Below, in pieces: positions 26,337-35,776 of a stretch of DNA of 64,000 nucleotides (position 1 is the first letter of the stretch; every line of letters starts with the position of its first letter). This DNA comes from an uncultured Verrucomicrobiota bacterium (lineage in GTDB: Bacteria > Verrucomicrobiota > Verrucomicrobiia > Limisphaerales > UBA9464), in assembly GCA_903821635.1 (NCBI GenBank), contig CAIJLV010000166.1, positions 1 to 64,000 on the forward strand. The letters are read 5' to 3'. Below the pieces are notes generated by a model, which saw only the letters and a list, made by a program, of their open reading frames with translations, did not search any database and was not told the DNA's origin. The translations under genes were made by a program, and so were the position numbers.

Positions 26337-27959
26337 CTAGCGTTTCGTCAGCTTCAACGAGGCCGGATCAAACCACGCTTCGCCCTTCGTGGCGCGCAGT
26401 TCCAAGATCAAGGTGGCTTCCCCGTCGTCGGGCAGGTGGAAGTCGAAGTTTAGCGGCGTCCAATCCGTGGTGCCTTCCAATTTGTGTGGGCGTTGCGAGC
26501 CACTGATGCGGATGCCGACGCCGGCGCCCAGATTTCCGCTGAAGGCCTGCACGTTTTTCGTCGCCGCACGGCCGCTCAAGCGGTAGCCGCCCATAGGCAG
26601 CCGCACCGAGTAGCGATACGAGGCGATCACCTCGCCCTCCAGCACGGCCAGATGGAGCGCAGCGGGTTCTCCGCCCTGCCGCGGCTGGCGATCAAACTTC
26701 GCGCGGCCGACTTGTTGCAGCGGTTCCCACTCCCCCAGTTCCACCACGGTTCCCGAGGCGAGTTGGGGGAGCGGGTCGGGCCAGTGGCGGAGTTCCTCTT
26801 GCACGAACTTGATCCGTTCCACGATGGCCCGCTGCCGCTGGTCAAGTTCGCCCTCTACTTGGCGCCGATCGTCCGGGGGAAATCCAGCCATGGCGGCCTG
26901 AATCCGTGCGCGGATCGCCGCGATTTTTTGAGTCACCGGGGGGATCTGAAACGCGGTGGCTGCCAGCTCCGTCATGCGCTGTCGGAGGCGTTCGCGCAGT
27001 TCCGGCAGTTCGAAGACCCGCCACGGAACTTGACTGTTCCAACCGTCGCGAACTTGGTCTTCCGGGCGGCGGAACAGTTGATCCATGCCGTGCGGAATGA
27101 AAGTTGCCCGGCCGCTCGGGTCGAGGTAGAGGCGGTAGTTGTTGCGATTGCGGATGTAGCCATCCCAGTCGGCGGTGAACATCTGGTAGCTCACGTAGGT
27201 TAGGAATCGGTCCACGTCGAGCACTCGGTCCAGTTCGGTGCGCCGTTGCTCCAGCGGCCGGTTCAGGACTTCCCGCAAGCGGCGGAGATCGCTCCGGTTG
27301 GTCACGCCTCGACCGGCGTCCCGTTCGAGGGCGGCGTCGATGTCCTGGACGAAGCCGCCGTCATAGAGGTTTCCGGCAGCGTTGGTGCCGCCGGTGAAAT
27401 TCCGCCGGATGAATTCGTGGTCGTAACCCTCCTTGAGCACGTAGAGCCCCAGAAACCGACCGTTCAAAGTCACCAACGCATGACTGGCCCGCGCGGTCGG
27501 CACGCCGGCTGAAAGGTAAAGCCAGCTCGCGAGGTTTTCGTCGAGGTAGGCGGGGTCTTGAACCGAATTATTGAGGTGCAGCTTGTCGAGCCCGAAGCCG
27601 CGTTGGCCGGGTTTGAGTTTGTCGAAATTCAGCGTGAGCGCTGGGTTGTCGTCGATGCTCCGGGTGCTGCCGGCGGCGCCCTTCACCTGCACGGCCACGG
27701 AGGTGAAGACGTTCGTGCCCACTCGCACGGTGGCCGGTTGGCTTTGGCGCGGATTGTTCCGCAACCCCTGCAAGGCCTCGCGGTTCAGGTTGAGCTCAAA
27801 CTTGCGGATCGGCCCGGCGAAGAAGGCGGCGGCCTCGCGATCCCACTCCGCCCGGCGGGACACCACCGCGGCAGCGGGGGCGGGAGTCGCCGCGGACACG
27901 ACGGTGGGGGCAAGCTGAAGCAGGCCCAGCAACGCCAAGAAGAAGGATCGGCAACGCAT
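26337..27959 (-). CDS. Exported CotH-like kinase family protein
   Basis: A 540-residue exported protein with signal peptide (1-23). The CotH kinase domain is recognisable from KFELNLNREALQGL through LHLNNSVQDPAYLDE, YVLKEGYDHEFIRRNF, DWDGYIRNRNNYRLYL and FIPHGMDQLF; these include the expected catalytic and metal-binding Asp/Asn residues. A coiled-coil-like section follows (about 330-400), then a C-terminal beta-rich domain like a carbohydrate-binding module (about 410-540). CotH proteins phosphorylate spore-coat or secreted proteins in Bacillus; in this phylum the target is unknown. It is divergent from the 900-residue exported protein. Confidence 0.85.
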   Translation of the reverse strand: MRCRSFFLALLGLLQLAPTVVSAATPAPAAAVVSRRAEWDREAAAFFAGPIRKFELNLNREALQGLRNNPRQSQPATVRVGTNVFTSVAVQVKGAAGSTRSIDDNPALTLNFDKLKPGQRGFGLDKLHLNNSVQDPAYLDENLASWLYLSAGVPTARASHALVTLNGRFLGLYVLKEGYDHEFIRRNFTGGTNAAGNLYDGGFVQDIDAALERDAGRGVTNRSDLRRLREVLNRPLEQRRTELDRVLDVDRFLTYVSYQMFTADWDGYIRNRNNYRLYLDPSGRATFIPHGMDQLFRRPEDQVRDGWNSQVPWRVFELPELRERLRQRMTELAATAFQIPPVTQKIAAIRARIQAAMAGFPPDDRRQVEGELDQRQRAIVERIKFVQEELRHWPDPLPQLASGTVVELGEWEPLQQVGRAKFDRQPRQGGEPAALHLAVLEGEVIASYRYSVRLPMGGYRLSGRAATKNVQAFSGNLGAGVGIRISGSQRPHKLEGTTDWTPLNFDFHLPDDGEATLILELRATKGEAWFDPASLKLTKR

Positions 27960-28081
27960 CGGCCGAAGTGGACTGGAGTCGGTGCCCGATGTTCAAGCCG
28001 CGGCTGGCGTGCGCGCGTAAAATTGAAGCAACGGGACAAAATGAGCGTGTCCCGCCGCGGCGGCGTCCGCAGGCTGTCGCC

Positions 28082-30766
28082 GTGTTTACCCCACGTTTAT
28101 TCGTGTTCTGGGTGTTGCTACTGGCGCTGTCAGTCAACGCCAGGGCGGCTTTGCCGGCGTGGGATTTTTCGACCGAACCGCAGGCCGGCGAGTGGGGGAC
28201 ACCGCATGATTGCCACGTGGGCCCGGCGCAGCCCGGCCGCGGCTTGCCGCTGACGCTGACCGCGGCCGATCCCTACCTCTTCGGCCCCGCCCGGACGTAT
28301 CCGACGGGGCAGGCCCTATGGCTGAACCTGCGCTTGCGCTCTGAATGTGGCGGTAATGGGCAGGTGTTTTTCTTCCAGACGGGGCCGAGCGAAGAGCAGT
28401 CGGTGCGATTTGTCGCGCCGGCGGGGGAGTGGACGACGGTGCGGCTGCCACTGCCGGCGTTGGGGGCCAACTACCGGTTGCGAATTGATCCCCCCGGCGA
28501 CCGCGGCACGTGCGTGCTCGGCCGGTTGACCTTTGAGCCCCGGGAATTCCTGCCCTTGCCCGAGTGGCCGCAGCCGCTTCCGCCCATTTTGGCTGAGGAC
28601 GCGCCGAGCGTGCGCAGTGGCGACCTAGAGCTGCTGCATGGGCCGGGCTTCGGCGGCTTTCTGGTGCGGGTGGCGGGCGCCGCGTTCGCCAGCGGTAACG
28701 CGCACGCCCAGTTGGGTTATCTCACGGCGGGCGGACCGCGTTGGCTGCCGTTGACGAATCGAGCCCAGGTCACCGTGGCTCGCTCAGTCGTGCAGGTCAC
28801 GCTCGCCGTAGTGGATGCGGACGGGGCCAAGTGGCGGATCGAGCAACGCTTTCAACCGGCGCGCCGCGCGGGCGGAATCGAGGTCGAAACGCGGGTGACG
28901 GTGGATCGGGAACGGCGCGTGGTGTTTCTACCGCTGCTGACGTTGTTGCCGGGAGTCGGGGCGGCATTTGGCACGAACAAGACCCAAGGCTTGTTCGCGG
29001 GCGTCGAGTATTTGGAGAACGAGGCGAGCAGTTCGGAACGAGATCTGATCGGCGCACAAGCCCGCCGGCAGGTGCCGGATTCACTCAAGGTGACGTTTCC
29101 TTTAATGGCCTTGGTGGCGGACGGGCGTTGGGCCGCGCTCACTTGGGAATCGGGGCCCCACGTCTGTGCGTTGCACGACACCCCGGATCGCGTCTTCAAC
29201 TCCGGGGGCAGTGCGCTGGCCCTGTTGTTCCCGGGGGCGGATCCAGCCGCCCGCGCAGACGGCCACGTGCTGCCTTACGAGGGCCGCGTATTGGCTGCCC
29301 AAGCACCGCTGATTCTGCGGGCCACAATTCTGGGCGGGCGGGGGGCCACCGTCGTGCCGGCCGTGCAGGAATATGTTGTCCGCCGGGGATTGCCGCCGCT
29401 GCCCCAGCCTGGCTACAGCGCAGGCGAATACTTCACTTTGGCGGCCCGAGGCTGGTTGGATTCTCAAATTCGCGCGGGGGACCAGTTTCGCCACGCGGTG
29501 GGGCCTACCTTTGGCAGCGCGCCCGCGGCGGATGCAGTCTTGTATTTGGATTGGCTGGCCGCCCACGTCGGGGATGCGGCGCTGGCGGGTCGGTTGACGG
29601 ATCAAGCGAAAGCGTCGCTGGCGCGGCTCGCGCCGGCCGCTCGCAACCGTGCGGCGGTGGGCCACGTGCAGTATCCGGTCGCGGCGTTGGTGTATGGCGG
29701 CGTGGCGGAAAACGTGGCGGCGGCTCAAGCCGAAGGGCGGGCCTTCGTGGCGCGCTTTCAACCGGATGGCACGATGCCGTTTGAGCGGGCGGCCGGTGCC
29801 GTAGATCTCGGTTCGACCCATTGGTCGCGCGAAGCCAATGGGCTTGCGGGCACTCACGTCTTGTTGGCGCTCGAACGGGCGGTGCTCAGCAGTGATCGGC
29901 CGCTTTTGGCGGACGCCCTGAAATTGTTGCGGGGGCTGAACCGGTTTCGAGATTCCGTTCCCCGTGGCGCGCAGACGTGGGAAGTGCCGTTGCACACCCC
30001 GGATATTCTCGCGAGTGCTTACCTGTGTCGTGCGTATCTGCTCGGTTACGAACTGACCGGAGAAGAGGATTTCCTGGCCCAAGCGCGCTATTGGGCTTGG
30101 ACCGGGATTCCGTTCATTTACCTCACCGCCCCGACCACCCAGCCCGTGGGAGTTTATTCCACCATCGCGGTGCTGGGGGCGACCCAGTTTGTCGCCCCGA
30201 ATTGGATCGGTTTGCCGGTGCAATGGTGCGGGTTGGTTTATGCCGACGCGATTCGACGACTCGCCCGCCACGACGCGAGCGCCCCGTGGCGACAGTTGGC
30301 CGACGGCATTGCCTTCGCCGGCGTCCAACAGACGCACCGCGCGACCGAGCCCGACCAACAAGGTCTGCTGCCGGACAGCTTCGACCTGCGGGCTCAATTC
30401 CGAAATCCGGTGCCGATCAACCCCGCCACGCTCCTGCCTCTGGCCTTGCAGGCGTTTGGGGAGCCAGCCGTGTATGACTTTCGCGCGTTCTGGCGAACCG
30501 GCCTGCGGGTGCATGCCCCGGGCCCGATCAGCGCCGTGGTGGAGCGGCGTGATGGGGTTCAGTTTCGCGTGCAAGCTTGGCCAGCCACGCCTTGGCATGT
30601 GCTGGTGCAGGGAGTGACGTCGCCGGCGCGGGTGCGCCTGAATGGCCGCGATACGCCGCTACTTCCGCCGCACAGTTTTGACGCCGTGGCCGGCCAACTC
30701 ATCCTGCAACTCACGAACGCCACCACCCTCGAAGTGTTCGTGGGCGATTCCGTTGACCAGCCCTGA
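28082..30766 (+). CDS. Large exported protein of unknown function, six-hairpin-like
   Basis: About 894 residues if translation starts at the GTG at 28082, which immediately precedes a clean signal peptide (FTPRLFVFWVLLLALSVNARAA). An ATG at 27989 in the same frame is the alternative and would add a basic leader. The N-terminal third is beta-rich with a jelly-roll look. The part from about residue 450 to 830 is helical with repeated Trp/Tyr/Asp patterns (STHWSREANGLAGTHVLLAL, YLCRAYLLGYELTGEEDFL, WCGLVYADAIRRL), reminiscent of the alpha/alpha barrel of polysaccharide lyases and six-hairpin glycosidases. I do not see a catalytic motif that settles the family. Confidence 0.8.
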   Translation: MFTPRLFVFWVLLLALSVNARAALPAWDFSTEPQAGEWGTPHDCHVGPAQPGRGLPLTLTAADPYLFGPARTYPTGQALWLNLRLRSECGGNGQVFFFQTGPSEEQSVRFVAPAGEWTTVRLPLPALGANYRLRIDPPGDRGTCVLGRLTFEPREFLPLPEWPQPLPPILAEDAPSVRSGDLELLHGPGFGGFLVRVAGAAFASGNAHAQLGYLTAGGPRWLPLTNRAQVTVARSVVQVTLAVVDADGAKWRIEQRFQPARRAGGIEVETRVTVDRERRVVFLPLLTLLPGVGAAFGTNKTQGLFAGVEYLENEASSSERDLIGAQARRQVPDSLKVTFPLMALVADGRWAALTWESGPHVCALHDTPDRVFNSGGSALALLFPGADPAARADGHVLPYEGRVLAAQAPLILRATILGGRGATVVPAVQEYVVRRGLPPLPQPGYSAGEYFTLAARGWLDSQIRAGDQFRHAVGPTFGSAPAADAVLYLDWLAAHVGDAALAGRLTDQAKASLARLAPAARNRAAVGHVQYPVAALVYGGVAENVAAAQAEGRAFVARFQPDGTMPFERAAGAVDLGSTHWSREANGLAGTHVLLALERAVLSSDRPLLADALKLLRGLNRFRDSVPRGAQTWEVPLHTPDILASAYLCRAYLLGYELTGEEDFLAQARYWAWTGIPFIYLTAPTTQPVGVYSTIAVLGATQFVAPNWIGLPVQWCGLVYADAIRRLARHDASAPWRQLADGIAFAGVQQTHRATEPDQQGLLPDSFDLRAQFRNPVPINPATLLPLALQAFGEPAVYDFRAFWRTGLRVHAPGPISAVVERRDGVQFRVQAWPATPWHVLVQGVTSPARVRLNGRDTPLLPPHSFDAVAGQLILQLTNATTLEVFVGDSVDQP

Positions 30767-30841
30767 ATTCGGTGGTCGCGCCGCCGGCCAACTCGGGTCG
30801 GCAAAATTCCCATTTAAAGCCCAGCCGTTGACTCTGGGCAC

Positions 30842-30875
30842 AAAAAGGCCCGGCGGGACTGGGGGCCGGCCGGGC
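30842..30875 (-). terminator. Intrinsic terminator of the pentahaem PA14 gene
   Basis: On the minus strand a GCCCGGC ... GCCGGGC stem is followed by CTTTTTG. It sits about 35-70 bases after the stop of the minus-strand gene, in the convergent gap with the 900-residue protein gene. Confidence 0.65.
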
Positions 30876-30909
30876 GGGTTGGTCGCTGGCTTCGGGAAGT
30901 GCCGCCGGT

Positions 30910-32889
30910 TCACTCCGGTTTGGGCATCTGGGGCCCGAGGCGGAGGTATTCCCAAACCGCTTGGATCGTCTTGGGACCATCCCCGCCCTCGATGTCCGGC
31001 AGCGGGCTGCGGCCTTCTTCGTCGAAATAAACCGGCATCTTCGAGTCGGCTTGCAGCGCGGTCGGCGCCCGCAACCAGCGGCGGAAGAAAGATGGCTGCA
31101 AGCGATCAAACGAATAGCCCAGATTGATCCCTGGCGCCTCGAAGACTTGGGTCGCCCCGAGGTCGTTCACCGGATGGCAACTGATGCACTGTAGGCCACC
31201 CTGCGAGCCGACCAGTTTGTGGCCGGACTTGACCAAGTCCTCAGCGGCAGCGGGTTTGGGATCGGCGCCCGAGGTGGGGCCGAAGCCGTGGATTTGGGCT
31301 AGGCCGGCTGCCAGATTTTGGGCGTAAGCCGGGAAGGCTGGCATCCGCGATTCCAGCCACGGCCGCGGCTTGAGTTTCGCCGTGCCGCCGATGAATTGCG
31401 CCGCCCATTCGGGCTTCAACTTGCCGAGCAGGAGTTCGTAAGTCGGAAAGCCCTCATGCTGGCCGTGGCACGCCCGGCAGTTCAGGTGCTCGCTTTGTCG
31501 GGTCGTGAAATCGGCCGCCGTGTGTCGCGTGAGGGCCGTGCGATCGGTCGCCGCAAAAGCCCGCAACGCCGTCCGCTGTGCCGCCGTGAAGGCATAGGCG
31601 GGCGCCTTGGAATTATCCGTCGGGGTGTCCGCCAAGCAGCCTGCAGTCCATTTGTCGGCCGTGAGGTCCACCAGTGGTTTGGCGGTGAGTTCGGATTTCA
31701 TGCCGTCCAGCGGGTGGCAGTTCAGGCACCCGCTGCTTGTGACGAGTTTTTTGCCTTGGGCGATGAGGGCCGCATCTGCGGGCGCACTCGTCGCTTCTGT
31801 CTTGGTGGCCGCGGCGCTGAGGAATTCGGCGAGGTTCTGGGCTTCGGCCGGCGTGAGCTTAAAGTTGGGCATCCGGATCCAAGCGTAATGCGCTTCGGGA
31901 CGTTGCAGGAAGGCGGCCAAAGCACCGGGCGCAAACTTGGCGTTGACCCGTTGAAGCGAGAGTTGCTGGGGCTGCGCCTCGCCGCTGTCGGGCGAGCCGT
32001 GACAGGCGCCGCAATGCAGTTTTTCAAACAGCGCCTGGCCCACTGCGGCGTCACCTGGGGTGACCGCGAGCGGGGTGGGTCCCTGGAGGGAGGCGAGGAA
32101 CGCTGCCACCGCCGCGGAATCGCCCTTGGCCTCGGTTCCGTGAAATAGTTTGGGCATCAACGAGCTCGGCCGAAGCACGGCTGGCTGCTCGATCCATTGG
32201 GCGAGCCACGCCGGGTTGCGGCGGGTTCCCAAGCCGTTGAAGGACGGCGCGTCCATGGTTAGTTCTGCCATACCCCCGGGCGTGATGTGACATTTCGCGC
32301 AGCGAGCCTCCGCCCACAGGTCGCGCCCTTGGTGGCGGAGTTGGCTGGCCTGGAGCTCGGCCGAATCCGCGGGCCGAAGTTCGGTCAGGGGCAGCGGATT
32401 GTAGGGCGTCTCCGAGTTGGACCAGAAGAGGCGGACAAACGCCTCGCCGTTTTCGGGGGCGGTGTATTCGGCTAGGAGTTGGTTGGTGCCCTTGTTCAGG
32501 CGCACGGTTTTGCCCTGGACCGGTTGGTCGCCGGTGCCCTCTGCATCCAGCGCGACGGTTTCGCCCACGGTCACTTTCAGGTGGCCGGTGAATTCGCCGT
32601 GAAAGGTGAAGTCGGCGCGCAGTTCGGCGCTAAGAGTGCCGGCCCACGCGGCCGTAAATTTGCCCGGCGCCACAAACGGCGTGGCCGGTTGGCCGGCGGG
32701 GACGTGCAGCCAGACGTTTGGCGCGAGGCTCACGTCGGACTTGCCGCCGCTGGCGACGGTCAGGGTTAAGCCGCGAACTTCGGATTCGGCCGCGAGGGTG
32801 GCACCGGTGCCGGTGGCCAACCAGACGGTCAACGCGGCGCAGCGGCGGAGCAGGTTCAGCGCAGGCATGGCAAAAAGACGTGCGAACAT
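30910..32889 (-). CDS. Exported PA14-domain pentahaem cytochrome c
   Basis: A 659-residue exported protein. After the signal peptide (about 1-34) a PA14-like beta domain runs from residue 40 to 160 (FTAAWAGTLSAELRADFTFHG, RLNKGTNQLLAEY). Five CxxCH haem sites follow: 197-201, 293-297, 388-392, 471-475 and 568-572, each in its own small cytochrome module. Such proteins are frequent in Planctomycetes and Verrucomicrobia and pair with sugar or polyol oxidation. The upstream propeller gene on the same strand is a natural partner, although a strong terminator separates them. The start could also be the ATG at 32868. Confidence 0.88.
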   Translation of the reverse strand: MFARLFAMPALNLLRRCAALTVWLATGTGATLAAESEVRGLTLTVASGGKSDVSLAPNVWLHVPAGQPATPFVAPGKFTAAWAGTLSAELRADFTFHGEFTGHLKVTVGETVALDAEGTGDQPVQGKTVRLNKGTNQLLAEYTAPENGEAFVRLFWSNSETPYNPLPLTELRPADSAELQASQLRHQGRDLWAEARCAKCHITPGGMAELTMDAPSFNGLGTRRNPAWLAQWIEQPAVLRPSSLMPKLFHGTEAKGDSAAVAAFLASLQGPTPLAVTPGDAAVGQALFEKLHCGACHGSPDSGEAQPQQLSLQRVNAKFAPGALAAFLQRPEAHYAWIRMPNFKLTPAEAQNLAEFLSAAATKTEATSAPADAALIAQGKKLVTSSGCLNCHPLDGMKSELTAKPLVDLTADKWTAGCLADTPTDNSKAPAYAFTAAQRTALRAFAATDRTALTRHTAADFTTRQSEHLNCRACHGQHEGFPTYELLLGKLKPEWAAQFIGGTAKLKPRPWLESRMPAFPAYAQNLAAGLAQIHGFGPTSGADPKPAAAEDLVKSGHKLVGSQGGLQCISCHPVNDLGATQVFEAPGINLGYSFDRLQPSFFRRWLRAPTALQADSKMPVYFDEEGRSPLPDIEGGDGPKTIQAVWEYLRLGPQMPKPE

Positions 32890-33090
32890 GGTGGCAGCTT
32901 CAGAAAAGTCGGCGCGACCGTAGGGAGGGCACCGGCCGGGTCAAGCGGACCGTGCCGGCGTCGGGGTGTGGAATTGGCAGTTCCTCCGAGAACGCCACGC
33001 TTTGGTGGGCGCAGGCGGCTTTGCCACCGTCCAAGTGCGTGCTTGATCGTCCTACCCTTAGCCCTGCGCGGGGCGGCAGGAGGCAGGGAC

Positions 33091-33127
33091 AAACAAAAAC
33101 CCGGCGGTCGCAAGGGCGACCGCCGGG
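33091..33127 (-). terminator. Intrinsic terminator after the beta-propeller gene
   Basis: A perfect 12-base stem (CCCGGCGGTCGC with its complement, loop of 4) is followed on the minus strand by TTTTTGTTT. It ends the propeller transcript about 30 bases past its stop and isolates it from the pentahaem gene. Confidence 0.9.
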
Positions 33128-33158
33128 TGGAAGTAAGAAGCTGACTCGCTGACCGCGT

Positions 33159-35531
33159 TCAGTTCAGCGCGTTGGCCGAAGGGATCTCGTGGATCGTGTG
33201 CTGGATATCTTGGGCGACGGGCGTGCCGTCCTTCGCCTTCAACGACCACTTGAGCGACTGGTTGTTGGCCAGCTTTAGGTCGGCGATCTTCAGCGTCACG
33301 GTCTTGCCGTCGGCACTGAGTTTGGCCGCGGTGATGTCGATGGTCTCGCGGCCTTTCTTCTCCGAATTGCCCACGTTCACCTCAGGGGAGCCGTAGGTTT
33401 CGCTGCGGATATAGTTCCAGCGTTTGCCGGACCAGTTCTGCACGTCTTCGACTGAGGCGGGGTCGAGCGGTTGGGTGAAGCTGAGCTGCACGCCGTCCTT
33501 CACGACCTTGACGCCGCGCACGGAATAGACGGGTTTGCCGGTGTAACGCACGCGGTCAAAGCCAGTGATGCGCGCGGCATTGGATTGCCATTCGCTGAGG
33601 CCGGCGATGTAGAGCTGGCCGTCGGTCGGGTGCCAACGGGCACGCATGACGGAGCTGGTGAACTTCAACGGAAATTTCACTGCGGCGGCCTGCTGACGGC
33701 CGTTGGAGATGTCCTGGCGCATGACGAGGTAGAGCGACGATTTGCCGTAGCTCTCGTAGAGCATTTCGCCTTTGAACGGGCCCCAATTGTCGTTGGGCAC
33801 CCACGTCTGGCCGCCGTTCGAGTTGCAGAAGTCGGCGTGCGACAGCCACATGATGGGCGGCGCATACGCCTCGGCTGCGGCCTTGGGCGTGAGGTTGTTG
33901 ATCACGCCGTGGAAGGTCTTGCCGTCCACCCAGTTGATTGGCGAGGTGGGCACCCAGGTGCCTTCGTTGTCGCCGGTCGTGATCTGGCCGTCGGCGCGGA
34001 CGCCGATGCCGTTCGGGGCGCGGAAGCCACGGGCCACCACCTCGAACTTCTTGCCGTCGGGACTCACCTTGAACAGGCAGCCGGCGTGCGAGCAGACCGT
34101 GCCGTTGCCGCGGGAAGCCTTTTCGTCGCCGAAGCCGCGGCCGCCGCCGTTCACGGGGTTCGCCTTGGCGTAGTAGAAATTGCCGGCCGCGTCGCGCTGG
34201 AGATCGAACACGAACTCATGGAAGCCGCGCGTGGACATGATGTCGTGGTTGAAGGCCTCGTAGTAGTCCGCCTCGCCATCATTGTTGAAGTCCGTGAAGC
34301 GGGTGATGCCCTCGCGGCCGGAGACGTAGATCTGGCCGTCCACGATCTGGAGGCCGAGCGGCTCATACAGGCCGGAGGCGAAGCGGCTCCATTCGAGTTG
34401 CTCCAGCGTGCTGTCGAGGCCGGAGACGATCCAGATATCGCCGTCGTGCGTGCAGAGCGCGGCGCGCTTGCCGTCGGCAAAGAAGTCCATGCCGCCGAAA
34501 CGCACGCGGCGCTTCCAGGGGTTGTCTTCGGGCGCGGTGATGGAGTCGGTCACGTAGGCGCCGTCGGGCGTGGCGCTGGTGTTGAGTTTGCCTTGCAGCT
34601 TCACCGTCTCGGTCCAGCGCTTGGGTCCGCCCTTGGAATAATCCGCGAGGTCAGGCGCTTGGGCCGCGATGCCGGCGAACTTGGAGGAATCGGCCTCGGC
34701 ACCGGTCCAGATGGCGACCTTGATCGTCCCGCCTTTGGTGCCGGTGGCGAATTTCAACGAAACGCGTCCGCCCTCTGCGGCGAGCGAAGCGCCCTGCGGC
34801 AGGTTGGCGGCCGTCACGACGGTCACCTTGCCGTTCCCCGCGATGGTCACGGAATTATCGGCCGTCACTTTAACCGCACCTTCAGCGTCGGCGAGGGCGA
34901 GGGAGAAGGGGGCCTTGGTTTTGCTCGATTTGAAGAAGAGGAAGCGTGAGGTGGGCGGCTCCACCTTGATCGTGCGGGTGAAGGCAATTTGGCCTTCAGT
35001 GGCGACGCTGCCGGGTTGTTCGGAAATCAGCGTGTTGCCGTTGACCGTGTAGTTGAGCAGCACGTTCATCCCGTTCACGTGGACGCCCTGCCAGTGCGCT
35101 ACCGACTTGTCGATCGGGCCGTAGGGCTCGGGGCGGGTGTCGGCGTAGCTGCCGTTGGCGCCGGCGACTCCGGGACCGAAGCCGACGGCGAACTTCTGGT
35201 CGCCGATCATCTGGGGATGCTTGCCATGGTTGCCGTCGAAGACGACGCCATGGGTGTCCACAAAACCGCCGGTCCAGCCCGCGACGAGGCGCAGGGTGTC
35301 GGTGTCCCAAAGCACGGCGGCGTCATTGCCCACGCGGATGGCGTAGCCCTTGTAGGCGACGTTGTTGGTGGGGATGTTGACGCCGATGCAGGCGGCTTGG
35401 AACGGGAAGTCGTCCTGCATCATGCGGTAAGTGGCGCCCTTTTGGGCAAAGGCGGGCAGCGCGGTAAAACCGGCCGCCGTGGCCACGGCGAGCGCGGTGC
35501 GACGCCAGGCTGGAGACAGCTGAGCAAACAT
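33159..35531 (-). CDS. Exported six-bladed beta-propeller protein (sorbosone-dehydrogenase-like)
   Basis: A 790-residue exported protein starting MFAQLSPAWRRTAL with a signal peptide ending near AFAQ. Residues about 25-330 form a beta-rich region including HGVVFDGNHGKHP. The centre has propeller blades with GGMDFFADGKRAALCTHDGD, FNNDGEADYYEAFN, ARGFRAPNGIGVRADG and TTGDNEGTW, as in soluble glucose/sorbosone dehydrogenase-like proteins of PVC bacteria. The C-terminal domain is Ig-like. Unlike many relatives it has no CxxCH of its own, so the pentahaem protein downstream may accept its electrons. The 19 codons upstream of the chosen ATG are not signal-like. Confidence 0.85.
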   Translation of the reverse strand: MFAQLSPAWRRTALAVATAAGFTALPAFAQKGATYRMMQDDFPFQAACIGVNIPTNNVAYKGYAIRVGNDAAVLWDTDTLRLVAGWTGGFVDTHGVVFDGNHGKHPQMIGDQKFAVGFGPGVAGANGSYADTRPEPYGPIDKSVAHWQGVHVNGMNVLLNYTVNGNTLISEQPGSVATEGQIAFTRTIKVEPPTSRFLFFKSSKTKAPFSLALADAEGAVKVTADNSVTIAGNGKVTVVTAANLPQGASLAAEGGRVSLKFATGTKGGTIKVAIWTGAEADSSKFAGIAAQAPDLADYSKGGPKRWTETVKLQGKLNTSATPDGAYVTDSITAPEDNPWKRRVRFGGMDFFADGKRAALCTHDGDIWIVSGLDSTLEQLEWSRFASGLYEPLGLQIVDGQIYVSGREGITRFTDFNNDGEADYYEAFNHDIMSTRGFHEFVFDLQRDAAGNFYYAKANPVNGGGRGFGDEKASRGNGTVCSHAGCLFKVSPDGKKFEVVARGFRAPNGIGVRADGQITTGDNEGTWVPTSPINWVDGKTFHGVINNLTPKAAAEAYAPPIMWLSHADFCNSNGGQTWVPNDNWGPFKGEMLYESYGKSSLYLVMRQDISNGRQQAAAVKFPLKFTSSVMRARWHPTDGQLYIAGLSEWQSNAARITGFDRVRYTGKPVYSVRGVKVVKDGVQLSFTQPLDPASVEDVQNWSGKRWNYIRSETYGSPEVNVGNSEKKGRETIDITAAKLSADGKTVTLKIADLKLANNQSLKWSLKAKDGTPVAQDIQHTIHEIPSANALN

Positions 35532-35614
35532 GGTTCGAGAATTTGTGGTGAAGCCGACGGGAATCGTCCAGACAACAAAGCGTTCCACACACTTACACCC
35601 AAGCTACCTGAGCT

Positions 35615-35640
35615 CCGTTCCCGTCGGCCGGCGGGAACGG
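35615..35640. other. Perfect stem-loop in the 245-base gap
   Basis: Arms CCGTTCCCG and CGGGAACGG pair perfectly around an 8-base loop. No T-run flanks it. It lies upstream of the propeller gene and downstream of the DUF2750 gene stop, so it could be an mRNA end or a protein-binding site. I see nothing else in this gap. Confidence 0.4.
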
Positions 35641-35776
35641 ACTGACCCCGACTCGGGCGCATTCAAGCGGGCTTGGGAGAAAGTGTTTGGAGCCTGGTGG
35701 ACGCGGTCTCGCCAGGCAGAAATCCCGGCCCACGTCGCCGCCTTCAGGGGGCGGCCGGCGGCCTTCGTTGGGGCGA

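Noticed and set aside
29102-30598. A 498-codon antisense frame inside the large exported protein gene
   Set aside because: Same signature of a G+C-driven shadow frame; no recognisable motif, and the sense frame has a signal peptide.
33471-34949. A 492-codon plus-strand frame antisense to the propeller gene
   Set aside because: Its composition is Val/Gly/Ala/His-rich as expected from the complement of the real gene; no start signal or domain.
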